A DNA stretch of 64,000 nucleotides. Origin: Pseudomonas putida. Lineage in GTDB: Bacteria > Pseudomonadota > Gammaproteobacteria > Pseudomonadales > Pseudomonadaceae. A model generated the notes under the pieces. That model did not search any database. It worked only from the letters and a program-made list of their open reading frames with translations, and was not told the origin of the DNA. The translations under genes were made by a program, and so were the position numbers. Each line of letters starts with the position of its first letter. Positions within the stretch are counted from its first letter, which is position 1. Below, piece by piece: positions 8,556 through 16,757 of the stretch. The stretch is from assembly GCF_001636055.1 (NCBI RefSeq), contig NZ_CP011789.1, positions 2,728,001 to 2,792,000 of the forward strand, in the 5' to 3' direction.

Positions 8556-9551
8556 TCAGACGCTCTCCTTGCGGGTCAGCAGGGGCAGGACTTGCTCGCC
8601 GAAGCGCAGCACCTCGCTGACCGTCGGCTGGCCCTGGATGACGATATGCTCGATCCCTACGCCGTGCAGCTCTTGCAGGCGGGTGGCGAGTTGCTGCGCG
8701 GTGCCCACCAGGTACAGCGGTTGATCGGGGGCCTGCTGCAGCAGGTTGGGGTGCACCTCGAAGCGGCGTAGCGGGTGGCCATCGCGTTGCAACCGCGTCA
8801 CGCTGTCAGCGCCGTCGGCGGGTGGTGCAGGCAGTTGGCGGGCGGCGGCTTCCCAGGCTTGCGCTTCGGTGTCGGCGAGTATCAGGCCGAGGGTGCAGGC
8901 GAACGTCGGTGCCAACGCCGGTTCGGGGCTGGCGTCGCGCTGTCGGGCAATGGCCTGGCGCAGCCAGGCGGGTGGCGCCGGGCGCAGCAGGCAGGCCTGG
9001 GCGTGGCTGGCGATCAGCGCAGGGCTTTGGCTGTCGTCGAGGACGATGGGCGGTGCGGGCAGGTCGCGCCAGGCAAAGCCTGCGTTCTCCAGCTGAAAAT
9101 AGCGACCGTTGTAGGTGAAGCCCGGGTCGCTGCCGCGCAGCAGGCGCCCGAGGATTTCCAGGTATTCGCCAATACGCTCGTTGCGCTGGTCGCGGTTGAG
9201 CCAGTCGCCGAACGCCTGGCGCAGGCTGTTCTGTTCGCTGTCTGGCAGGTGCAGGCGCACGCGGTTGGCGCTGATCGACTGCAGGCTCTGCACTGTACTG
9301 GCCAGCGCTGCTGGCAGCATCACTTGCGGCGGTATGCTGACGGTCAAGCGCACATGGCGGGTGTGTGCACACAGCGCTGCGGCTATGCCCAGGCTGTCGA
9401 GGCACTGCGCGCCACCGGGAATCCACAGGCCATCGAGCCCGGCATATTCGACCGCCTGGGCCAGTTGAATCCAGTGCCCGGGGCCTGTCACGCCGCCGGG
9501 CGCCGCAGCCGGGCCGCAGAGCGGCAGTTGCCAGCTGAATTCAAGGGCCAT
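8556..9551 (-). CDS. LLM class flavin-dependent monooxygenase
   Basis: 331-residue member of the bacterial luciferase-like fold. Supporting segments are GHWIQLAQAVEYAGLDGLWIP near the start, TRHVRLTVSIPPQVMLPA, and C-terminal VGTAQQLATRLQELHGVGIEHIVIQGQP. It is more diverged than its neighbour and its substrate cannot be inferred. The ATG at 9551 is chosen over the GTG at 9557 because a GGAG lies 7 bases upstream of the ATG. It is separated from the next gene by a single base. Confidence 0.8.
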   Translation of the reverse strand: MALEFSWQLPLCGPAAAPGGVTGPGHWIQLAQAVEYAGLDGLWIPGGAQCLDSLGIAAALCAHTRHVRLTVSIPPQVMLPAALASTVQSLQSISANRVRLHLPDSEQNSLRQAFGDWLNRDQRNERIGEYLEILGRLLRGSDPGFTYNGRYFQLENAGFAWRDLPAPPIVLDDSQSPALIASHAQACLLRPAPPAWLRQAIARQRDASPEPALAPTFACTLGLILADTEAQAWEAAARQLPAPPADGADSVTRLQRDGHPLRRFEVHPNLLQQAPDQPLYLVGTAQQLATRLQELHGVGIEHIVIQGQPTVSEVLRFGEQVLPLLTRKESV

Positions 9552-9587
9552 GACCACGCTCCGTCGGGCGGCAGAAAGAGGTCACCA

Positions 9588-10619
9588 TCATCCCACCGTC
9601 GCCTGCGGCTGAGTAGCCAGCCCGTGCTTCGCTCGCCAGCCGAGCGCGGGTGCGATGTCTTCGGCGATGATGCGCAGGCGTTCGAGCACCTGGGCCTGGG
9701 TCGAGCTTTCGGCCTGGGTGACCACGATCAGGTAGTCGACGTAGCCCAGCAGCGCCGGGTCCTGGCGCAGGCTGTGGACGATGTCGTCGGGGGCGCCGTG
9801 GTGCACGTTCATCAGGCGCAGGTGCGCGTCCAGGTCCAGCGCCTCGTCGATCAACCCTTCACGGCGCAGGCGCGGTACATGCCGTTCGATGTCGATGGCC
9901 AGTTCCGCCTGGGCACTGCCCCGGTCGTGTGCGGGAAACACTGCACGGACCACGCCGATACGTGGCGCTCGGGTTGTATCGCGCCAGGCATGCAGGTAGG
10001 CGTCGGCCAGGGGCTTCTGCACGGTCAGCGGGTCGTGGGTGGCGGTGCCGAGCAGCAGGCCGTTGCCTTGCCGGGCGGCATACGCGGCACCCGCGACACT
10101 GCCGTGGGAGTGCCAGAGGCGCTGGCGCAAGCCGCAGGCGGGCGGTTGCAGGCTTAGGTCGGCGTGCAGGGGCGCGCCTTCGAGCAGTTGCTGCAACTGC
10201 TGTTGCTGGGCTTCGAAGTGCGCCTGGCGTTGTGCTGGATCCAGCCCGAAGGCGGTGAAGTTGTCGAGGTTGGCGCCGCCGCTGCCCAGCCCCAGTTGCA
10301 CCCGCTGGCCGCTGAGGCTGTCCAGCACGCTGGCGTCTTCGGCCAGGCGGATCGGGTCTTCGAAGGGCAGCACGATGACGCCGGTGCCCAGCTCGATCTG
10401 TCGCGTGCGCTCGGCTACCGCGGCCAGCAACACCAGGGGTGAAGGCAGTTGCCCGAAGCCGCTGCTCAGGTGGTGCTGGGCGATCCAGCCGCCGTCGAAG
10501 CCCAGGGCCTCGGCCACTTCGAATTGCTCCAGCAGGTCACGATAGGCCTGCCGTGGGTCCTCGCCGAAGGCGTGGCTGAGAAAGCCCAGCTTGAAGGGTT
10601 TTTGCGGGGATAAGGTCAT
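9588..10619 (-). CDS. LLM class flavin-dependent monooxygenase
   Basis: 343-residue luciferase-like enzyme (LGFLSHAFGEDPRQAYRDLLEQFEVAEALGFDGG split over the first beta-alpha unit, then WIAQHHLSS, IELGTGVIVLPFEDPIRLAED). It closely parallels the next gene upstream in motif layout (WIAQHH, GTGVIVLP versus GTAIIVLP), so the two are probably tandem duplicates. Its ATG overlaps the preceding stop as ATGA (10616-10619), indicating coupled translation. Expected reaction: FMNH2-dependent oxygenation of a small organic sulfur or nitrogen compound. Confidence 0.83.
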   Translation of the reverse strand: MTLSPQKPFKLGFLSHAFGEDPRQAYRDLLEQFEVAEALGFDGGWIAQHHLSSGFGQLPSPLVLLAAVAERTRQIELGTGVIVLPFEDPIRLAEDASVLDSLSGQRVQLGLGSGGANLDNFTAFGLDPAQRQAHFEAQQQQLQQLLEGAPLHADLSLQPPACGLRQRLWHSHGSVAGAAYAARQGNGLLLGTATHDPLTVQKPLADAYLHAWRDTTRAPRIGVVRAVFPAHDRGSAQAELAIDIERHVPRLRREGLIDEALDLDAHLRLMNVHHGAPDDIVHSLRQDPALLGYVDYLIVVTQAESSTQAQVLERLRIIAEDIAPALGWRAKHGLATQPQATVG

Positions 10620-11629
10620 GCTTGCACGGGCTCCTCGAGAGGTCGGTTAATGGCGACGCCAGGGCGCCACCCGAGCGCCGGTGCGATGTGCTGGCGCAGG
10701 ATTTCCAGGGCCCTGATCGCTTCGCGCAGCGGTGTACTGGTGGTTTGCACCTGCACCACCAGTTGGTCGTGCACACCCAGCTGTGGGCCACGGCGCAGCC
10801 CCTCGACGATCTGCGTCGAGCTGCCATGCAGCACGCCGAGGCGTTCGAGCACTGCACCCAGATCGCCGCCCAGGGAGGCGTCGAGCACACCGATGGTTTG
10901 CTGGCGGCGCACATAGGCCTGGATGTCCTGGCGCAGCGCGGTGTCGTCGCCACCCTCGGGGAATACCGCTTGCACCCGCACCACGCGCGGGGCCGTGAGG
11001 TGATCGCTGCGCCAGCCCTGACGATAGCGCTGCACCAGTTCCACGCCGGCCTCGACCGGCAGGTGCGGGTTGGGCGCCATGATCAGGCCGTTGCCACGTG
11101 CGGCCACCTGCTCCACCCGTGAGGTGGCCTCCCACAGGCGTTGGCCAAGCCCGCGAGCCGCAGGGCGCAGTTGCAGCCCTTGGTCGTTGAGCGCGGCGTT
11201 GCCGAGGGCATCGTGCAAGCGTTGCAGGTGGTCTTCGTAGCGGCCGTGGCGCTGCTCGGGGTTCAGTTCGAAGGCGCTGAACGTGTCTGGGTCAAAGCCG
11301 GCACCCAGGCCCAATTCCACGCGCCCGTCGGCCAGCAGGTCGAGTACGGCGGCATCTTCGGCCAGGCGCAGCGGCGGCTCCTGGGGCAAGACGATGATCG
11401 CCGTGCCCAGCCGGATTCTCCGGGTGCGCTGGGCGATGGCCGACAGCAGCACCAGCGGCGAGGGCAGGCGCCCCTGTTCGCTGGCGAAATGGTGCTGGGC
11501 CACCCAGCCACTGTCGAAGCCGAGCTCCTCGGCAACGCGAAACAGCTCCAGGGTGTCGCGGTAGACCTTGGCGTCGAACCGCGGCTGGTAGACGCGGGTG
11601 AGAAAACCCAGTGAAAAACCACCGCTCAT
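10616..11629 (-). CDS. LLM class flavin-dependent monooxygenase
   Basis: 337-residue luciferase-like enzyme. GFLTRVYQPRF begins the fold, then FDSGWVAQHHFASEQGRLPSPLVLL and RIRLGTAIIVLPQEPPLRLAEDAAVLD, the flavin-binding barrel of this subgroup. The frame is open to 11749, but the ATG at 11629 is chosen because upstream residues are basic shadow sequence and the ATG overlaps the surE-like stop as ATGA (11626-11629). Forms a paralogous pair with the downstream gene. Confidence 0.83.
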   Translation of the reverse strand: MSGGFSLGFLTRVYQPRFDAKVYRDTLELFRVAEELGFDSGWVAQHHFASEQGRLPSPLVLLSAIAQRTRRIRLGTAIIVLPQEPPLRLAEDAAVLDLLADGRVELGLGAGFDPDTFSAFELNPEQRHGRYEDHLQRLHDALGNAALNDQGLQLRPAARGLGQRLWEATSRVEQVAARGNGLIMAPNPHLPVEAGVELVQRYRQGWRSDHLTAPRVVRVQAVFPEGGDDTALRQDIQAYVRRQQTIGVLDASLGGDLGAVLERLGVLHGSSTQIVEGLRRGPQLGVHDQLVVQVQTTSTPLREAIRALEILRQHIAPALGWRPGVAINRPLEEPVQA

Positions 11630-12564
11630 GGTGTCTGTCCTCGTTCGGGGGCGGGCAGGGCGCTGAGCCGTTGCAGGGCGGGTGTGGCGGCAGGTGACTG
11701 CAGCAGGCCGCTGAAGGGGCTGATGGTCAGGTAACCTTTGGCCAGCCACACGGCTTCGTCGTCCTGCTCGGTGTCGCTGGCGGGTGCACTGCTGGAAAAG
11801 CCGATGCCGGGTTTACCGGAAAGCGCTGCGCCGAAACTGCCCAGGTCGTCGGTGTATCGCGTGTCGAAACCCACGTAGCGGCCGATGCGAGTCAGGCGAA
11901 TGCCCTTGACCTCGCTGCCGGCGGGTAGATTGATGTTGAGGCCGATGCCAGCGGGCAGCAGCTTGCCGTCGGCCGGGCGCTGTTGCTCCAGCGCCTGCAC
12001 CAGGCGCAGTACGAAGCGTGCGGTGCGCTGAGGGTCGTGATCCTCGAGGTCGGTACTTACCGCCAGGGTCGGCACGCCGGTCTGCAGCGCCGCACTGGCG
12101 GCGTTGAAGGTGCCCGAGGCGAGGTTGATCGCGCCGACATTGTTGCCGGGGTTGGGGCCGACGATCACCAGGTCCGGGTCGGGCATGACCTTCTTCAGGC
12201 CCATGAGCACGGCCATCACCGGTGTTGCGCTGATCTCGATGCTGACGCTCTGGCCGGCACAGATCGGGCTGGTGCAGGGGCCTTGCTCGTGGGTGGAGAG
12301 AAAGTAGCTGTCGGGGTAGGCGGGGTCGTCGTCGCGCCCGATGCTGACTTCGCGTCCGTAGTAGAAGGCACCGCCGCGCGCACTTTGCTCGCTCTTGGGA
12401 GCGGCGATGCGCACGGTGTGTCCGGCGGCCTTGAGGGTGCTGTACAGCGCGCGGATGTTCGGATGCTGATAGCCGTCGTCGTTGCTCAGCAGGATATTCA
12501 GGGCCAGGGCAGGCGATGCACTGATCACGCCCGCCGCCAGCACCAGGCCGGCCAGGGCCTTCAT
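11626..12564 (-). CDS. SurE-like 5'/3'-nucleotidase with signal peptide
   Basis: 312-residue SurE-family phosphatase. The metal-binding start of the fold reads NILLSNDDGY (D29, D30), followed by APKSEQSARGGAF and VGPNPGNNVG. SurE proteins are normally cytoplasmic and begin with this strand; here it is preceded by a clean signal peptide (residues 1-21, ending SPALA), so the enzyme should be periplasmic. Two cysteines in QGPCTSPICAG could form a disulfide. The ATG at 12564 overlaps the upstream stop as ATGA. Likely role: dephosphorylating or otherwise trimming a substrate before import. Confidence 0.85.
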   Translation of the reverse strand: MKALAGLVLAAGVISASPALALNILLSNDDGYQHPNIRALYSTLKAAGHTVRIAAPKSEQSARGGAFYYGREVSIGRDDDPAYPDSYFLSTHEQGPCTSPICAGQSVSIEISATPVMAVLMGLKKVMPDPDLVIVGPNPGNNVGAINLASGTFNAASAALQTGVPTLAVSTDLEDHDPQRTARFVLRLVQALEQQRPADGKLLPAGIGLNINLPAGSEVKGIRLTRIGRYVGFDTRYTDDLGSFGAALSGKPGIGFSSSAPASDTEQDDEAVWLAKGYLTISPFSGLLQSPAATPALQRLSALPAPERGQTP

Positions 12565-13898
12565 GCCGGGGCCCGCGTGCTGAAGCGGTTGGCCGGGCGC
12601 GGCAGGCCCAGGTGTTCGCGCAGGGTGCTGCCGGCATAGTCGAGGCGGAACAGTCCACGTTGCTGCAGCACCGGGATCACCTGGTCGACGAAGGTGTCGA
12701 TGGCGCCGGGAAAGTAGGGGAAGAACACATTGAAACCGTCGCAGGCGCGGGCCTGGAACCACTGCTCGAAGCTGTCGGCGATATCGCTCGGCGTGCCGAT
12801 CACCGGGTTGCCACCAGCCAGGCGCAGGTACAGCTGGCGGATGCTGAGATTGTCGCGCCGGGCCAGTTGCAGCACCTGGTCTCGGCGGCTGCCGCGCTGG
12901 CCGGGCGGGGTGTCGGGCAACGGGCCGTCGAGGTCGTGGCCGGAGAGGTCGATGTCTTCACCCAGGGTGTCGGCCAGCAGGCGCAGGCCCAGCACCGGGT
13001 CGATCAGGGCCTGGAACTGTTCGAACAACTGCTGGGCCTGTTCGCGGGTATCGGCGATGAAAGGGGTGACGCCAGGCAGGATCTTGATGTGCTCGGGATC
13101 GCGGCCCAGGGCTGCAGCACGCTGCTTGATGTCCTGGTAGAAGGCCTGGGCGGCGGGCAACTCGTGGTGTGCGGCGAAGATCACTTCGGCCACCCGCGCC
13201 GCCAGGGCCTTGCCGGCTTCCGAGGCGCCGGCCTGCACCAGCACCGGGTGCCCCTGGGGTGGGCGAGCCACGTTCAGTGGGCCACGCACCGAGAAGTGTG
13301 CGCCCTTGTGGTTCAGGGTGTGCAGCTTGTCCGGGTCGAAGTAGCGGCCGCTGGCCTTGTCGCGGACGAAGGCATCGTCGTCCCAACTGTCCCACAGGCC
13401 CTTGACCACGTCATGGAACTCTTCGGCGCGCTGGTAGCGGTCAGTGTGGTCGATGTGCTGCTCGCGGCCGAAGTTCCAGGCTTCGTCGGCAACCACCGAA
13501 GTCACCAGGTTCCAGGCTGCGCGCCCCTTGGACAGGTGATCGAGGGAGGCGAACTTGCGGGCGATATGGTACGGCTCGTTGTAGCTGGTGGTGGCGGTGG
13601 CGATCAGGCCGATGCGCTCGGTGACCGCCGCCAGTGCCGACATCAACGTCAGCGGCTCGAAGTGCTCGGCGCGCGCGGTGCGGCTCAAGGCATCGAGGTG
13701 ATGGCCCCAGAGCGCCACCACATCGGCAATGAACAGTGCATCGAACTTGCCCCGTTCGGCGCTGCGGGCGATGGCCTTGAAATGTTCGAAGTCCTGGCTG
13801 GCGTCGGCCTGGGCCAGGGGGTGGCGCCAGGCGGCCACATGGTGACCGCTGTTGGCGAGAAATGCGCCCAGCTTGAGCTGGTCGGTGCGACGGGTCAT
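12561..13898 (-). CDS. NtaA/SnaA/DszA family FMNH2-dependent monooxygenase
   Basis: 445-residue monooxygenase of the nitrilotriacetate / pristinamycin synthase A / dibenzothiophene-sulfone family. Diagnostic segments are GAFLANSGHHVAAWRHP, EHFEPLTLMSALAAVTERIGL, TSYNEPYHIARKFASLDHLS, GRAAWNLVTS, HPVLVQAGASEAG and the C-terminal FNVFFPYFPGAIDTFVDQVIPVLQQRGLF. These enzymes oxidatively cleave C-N or C-S bonds with FMNH2 from a separate reductase. Second gene of the operon, 61 bases after the TonB receptor. Confidence 0.9.
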   Translation of the reverse strand: MTRRTDQLKLGAFLANSGHHVAAWRHPLAQADASQDFEHFKAIARSAERGKFDALFIADVVALWGHHLDALSRTARAEHFEPLTLMSALAAVTERIGLIATATTSYNEPYHIARKFASLDHLSKGRAAWNLVTSVVADEAWNFGREQHIDHTDRYQRAEEFHDVVKGLWDSWDDDAFVRDKASGRYFDPDKLHTLNHKGAHFSVRGPLNVARPPQGHPVLVQAGASEAGKALAARVAEVIFAAHHELPAAQAFYQDIKQRAAALGRDPEHIKILPGVTPFIADTREQAQQLFEQFQALIDPVLGLRLLADTLGEDIDLSGHDLDGPLPDTPPGQRGSRRDQVLQLARRDNLSIRQLYLRLAGGNPVIGTPSDIADSFEQWFQARACDGFNVFFPYFPGAIDTFVDQVIPVLQQRGLFRLDYAGSTLREHLGLPRPANRFSTRAPA

Positions 13899-13959
13899 GA
13901 CAGCCTCCGTGCAAGCGTTCGGCAGGGCCCTGCCGCCTGCGGGGCGACAGGGCGGTGGG

Positions 13960-16395
13960 TCAGAAGTTGTAGGTCAGGCCGGTGTACCAGTAGCCGCCAG
14001 TGGTGCCATAAGGCGAGAAGTTGCCATAGGGGAAGGCGCCGGAGCTGCTGGGCAGGTGGGTACGTTCCGGGTAGACGTTGAACAGGTTGTTGGCGCCTGC
14101 GGTCAGGGTCAGGCTGGAGGTGAGGTGATAGTCCAGGTTCAGGTCGGTGATCCAGGTCGGCGAGAAGGTGCGGTCGAAGGCTTCGGTAGTCCCGTACTGG
14201 GTGTACTCGCCGTAGCGGGTCAGGTTCAAGCCGATCTCGAACTTGTCGATGGTCCAGGTGGCGCCCAGCAGCAGCTTGGATTCGGGCAGGCCGTGCTTGA
14301 GGTTGCCCTGACGCTGACGGTCATAGCCACCGGTAGGCCCGAGGGCCTGCTGGGCCACCGGCGAGGCGTGGATATCGTCGATCTCGGTGGTGTTCCAGTT
14401 GAAGCCCAGGGTGTAGCGCACACTGCCGTAGGCGCCCAGCGCCTGACGGTAGTCGCCGACCAGGTCGATGCCGCGGGTAGTGGTGTCCAGGGCATTGGTG
14501 AAGTAGGTCACCGACTGGTTGGTGGGCAGCCCGGCCGCGGCGAGTATCGCAGTGATCTGCGGGGTGCCGCCAAGGTAGCCGGTCTGGGCGATGCGGTCCT
14601 TGATCTTGATCTGGTAGGCATCGAGGGTGATGCTGGTGGCATCGGTCGGCTGCAGGGTCAGGCCCAGGCCGAAGTTGGTGGATTTCTCGGGCTTGAGGGT
14701 GCTGGCCCCCAGTGCCTTGGCCACGGCCGAATCGACCGCTACGTTGCGGTAGTCGAACAGGTTGCCGTTGACGTTGCTCTGCGAAGTCGAGCTGTAGATC
14801 TGCTGGGCCAGCGACGGCGCGCGGAAACCGGTGCTGAAACTGCCGCGCACAGCGAGAATCGGCGTCAGCTGGTAGCGGGTGGCGAACTTGCCGTTGGTGG
14901 TGGTGCCTGAACCGTCGTTGTAGTGCTCGTAGCGCCCCGCCAGATCGACGTGCCATTTGTCGGTCAGGTCCTGGCCGATCTCGCCGTAGCCGGCCAGGCT
15001 GGTGCGGCCTTTTTCGGCGGCGTCGGCGGGTGTGGTGCCGGCACCGGAGATGGTGCCCGGTGCGATCGGGTTGCCGCTGGCGCCGGTGGTGAACGGGCCG
15101 CTGGCATAGGAGGCGTAGTCGCCCTTGCCGATCTTGTAGTTCTCGTAGCGCTGTTCAAGCCCCCAGGAAATCTGCGTCGGCTTGGCCAGGCCGAGGTCGA
15201 AGGCGCGGGTCAGGTCGAGGTTGTTGGTCCACTGGCTGAAGGTCTTCACGCCAGTGTCCACCGAGGTGGGCGAGTCGAGGCCGTAGCTAAGGTTGTAGGT
15301 ATGGCGCAGGGTCGCTTCGGCGTGGTCCTGGCCGTAGGTGCTCGACAGGTCGTAGTCCCAGCCGGCGACGTTGCCCTTGCCGCCGAAGGCCACCTGGAAG
15401 TCGTTTTCGATGAAGCGCAGGGTGTCTTCGATGCCTTCGGGGAAGGGCGTGGCGATACCATCGAAGGTCGATGGCTGGTGGAAGGCCAGGGGCTTTTCCG
15501 AGTTGCGTCGGGTGTAGGTGGAGAACGAGTACAGCGTCAGCGCATCGCTCACGGGGAGTTCGGCGTTGTAGCCCAGGCTGAAGTTGCGCGCTTCGGGCAA
15601 CCCCGTGCCGTAGTAAGTGTGCTGCAGGCTGGTGTTGCCGGCGCTGTCGGTGTAAGGCGCATTGTCGGATCGGTCGGATATCTTCTGGTGCTTGATGTCC
15701 ACGCCCAGGTTGATGAAGCCGTCGTTGGGCAGGGCCAGGCCGACGTTGCCGGTCTGGCGTACGGTTTCGCCGTCACCGTTCTCGTAGTTCTGACCATAGC
15801 TGGTGCTCAGGCTGCCGCCGTGGTCGGTCTGCTTGAGCACGATGTTGACCACGCCACCGATAGCGTCCGACCCGTATTGCGCCGAGGCACCGTCGCGCAG
15901 GATTTCGACGTGGTCGACCAGGGCGGTGGGGATCATGTCGAGATCGACCGGCTGCGAGCCAGAGTTGAGGTAGGTCCCGTTATTGAGCAAGGCGCTGTTG
16001 TGGCGACGCTTGCCGTTGACCAGCACCAGCACCTGGTCGCCGTTCAGGCCACGCAGGCTGATGGGGCGCACCACCGAGGTGGAGCCGAAGCCGGACGATG
16101 CAGGCTGGTTGAGCGAGGGCAGCACGCGGCTCAGGGCGCGGGTCAGGTCAGGCTGCCCGGTGGCCAGCAGTTGCTTGGACGAGATGACATCCACCGGTGC
16201 CGGGCTTTCGGCCAGGGTGCGCGCCTGGCCGCGGTTGCCGACCACCACCACGGTGTCCAGCGGGTTGTCGCTCTTGCTCTCGGCGGCCAGCAACGGGCTG
16301 CCAGCGCCAGCGGCCTCGCACAGGGCGAGGAACAGCAGGCTGTGGGCGAAGGTCTTGCGCGGCCGGCGCAAACCGGTAAGGCGTGAAGAAGTCAT
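13960..16395 (-). CDS. TonB-dependent outer-membrane receptor without signalling domain
   Basis: 811-residue receptor, first gene of the sigma-54 operon. An N-terminal signal peptide (to about residue 38) is followed by a TonB-box-like stretch (LDTVVVVGNRG) and the plug domain (ISLRGLNGDQVLVLVNGKRRHN, VDHVEILRDGASAQYGSDAIGGVVNIVLK), then a 22-strand barrel ending in the aromatic YWYTGLTYNF. No N-terminal STN signalling domain is present. The plug closely resembles that of the receptor at 28258. Context (oxygenases, ABC importer) argues for an organic nutrient rather than a siderophore. The ATG at 16395 is chosen as the start of the signal peptide; the frame itself extends to 16764. Confidence 0.92.
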   Translation of the reverse strand: MTSSRLTGLRRPRKTFAHSLLFLALCEAAGAGSPLLAAESKSDNPLDTVVVVGNRGQARTLAESPAPVDVISSKQLLATGQPDLTRALSRVLPSLNQPASSGFGSTSVVRPISLRGLNGDQVLVLVNGKRRHNSALLNNGTYLNSGSQPVDLDMIPTALVDHVEILRDGASAQYGSDAIGGVVNIVLKQTDHGGSLSTSYGQNYENGDGETVRQTGNVGLALPNDGFINLGVDIKHQKISDRSDNAPYTDSAGNTSLQHTYYGTGLPEARNFSLGYNAELPVSDALTLYSFSTYTRRNSEKPLAFHQPSTFDGIATPFPEGIEDTLRFIENDFQVAFGGKGNVAGWDYDLSSTYGQDHAEATLRHTYNLSYGLDSPTSVDTGVKTFSQWTNNLDLTRAFDLGLAKPTQISWGLEQRYENYKIGKGDYASYASGPFTTGASGNPIAPGTISGAGTTPADAAEKGRTSLAGYGEIGQDLTDKWHVDLAGRYEHYNDGSGTTTNGKFATRYQLTPILAVRGSFSTGFRAPSLAQQIYSSTSQSNVNGNLFDYRNVAVDSAVAKALGASTLKPEKSTNFGLGLTLQPTDATSITLDAYQIKIKDRIAQTGYLGGTPQITAILAAAGLPTNQSVTYFTNALDTTTRGIDLVGDYRQALGAYGSVRYTLGFNWNTTEIDDIHASPVAQQALGPTGGYDRQRQGNLKHGLPESKLLLGATWTIDKFEIGLNLTRYGEYTQYGTTEAFDRTFSPTWITDLNLDYHLTSSLTLTAGANNLFNVYPERTHLPSSSGAFPYGNFSPYGTTGGYWYTGLTYNF

Positions 16396-16548
16396 GTACG
16401 AAGGCTCCAGTGTGTTCCCCGGTTCGCGCCCTGCTGGGTGGCCAACCTTGTCGAGTAAGGCGACGGCTCTGCGTCGCGAAAAGATCAGAGGCGGCTTGTT
16501 GCCGAATGCGCGTGGCTCCGGGCTCAAGCTCTGGTGGCGGAGCCTGGA

Positions 16549-16563
16549 GCAAGGGCTGTGCCA
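16549..16563 (-). promoter_or_regulatory. Sigma-54 promoter for the TonB receptor-monooxygenase operon
   Basis: Read on the minus strand: TGGCAC-AGCCC-TTGC, a full match to the -24/-12 consensus (GG to GC spacing correct), followed by T. Only the minus-strand receptor gene lies downstream. Confidence 0.8.
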
Positions 16564-16706
16564 GGCTGAAAAGGCCTTTCTGGACAAGGGTTTGGGATCA
16601 GGGCGAGGCGTGGACTGGTGTTTTTGTAGCAGTGTCTGGCCAAGGTGTTGGTTTTTGCGCAGTGACGTCGTCCTGGCCATGGGATGCCAGGCAGCACCGC
16701 CGGCAT

Positions 16707-16721
16707 TGGCACACCACTTGC
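16707..16721 (+). promoter_or_regulatory. Sigma-54 promoter for the P1 peptidase gene
   Basis: TGGCAC-ACCAC-TTGC followed by T, a full match to the -24/-12 consensus. The expected start point is about 25 bases before the peptidase ATG. Confidence 0.8.
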
Positions 16722-16757
16722 TCCGGGGCACGAACCCTCTTTCAAGGAATTCATTCG

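Larger units (their letters stand above)
16396..16757. other. Divergent control region with two sigma-54 promoters
   Basis: 362 bases between the divergent TonB receptor and P1 peptidase genes. It holds one sigma-54 promoter on each strand (16549-16563 minus, 16707-16721 plus). Between them lie two similar stretches, TTTTTGTAGCAGTG (16621-16634) and TTTTTGCGCAGTG (16652-16664), placed where upstream activator sites would be. The receptor mRNA would have a leader of roughly 140 bases. No gene is visible. Confidence 0.7.

Noticed and set aside
12612-14081. 489-codon plus-strand open frame opposite the NtaA-type gene
   Set aside because: Overlaps a convincing monooxygenase gene in antisense and the start of its promoter-side gap; no recognisable protein features.
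14923-16386. 487-codon plus-strand open frame opposite the TonB receptor
   Set aside because: Repetitive G/V/A-rich translation with no domain, lying fully inside a well-supported receptor gene; a shadow frame.
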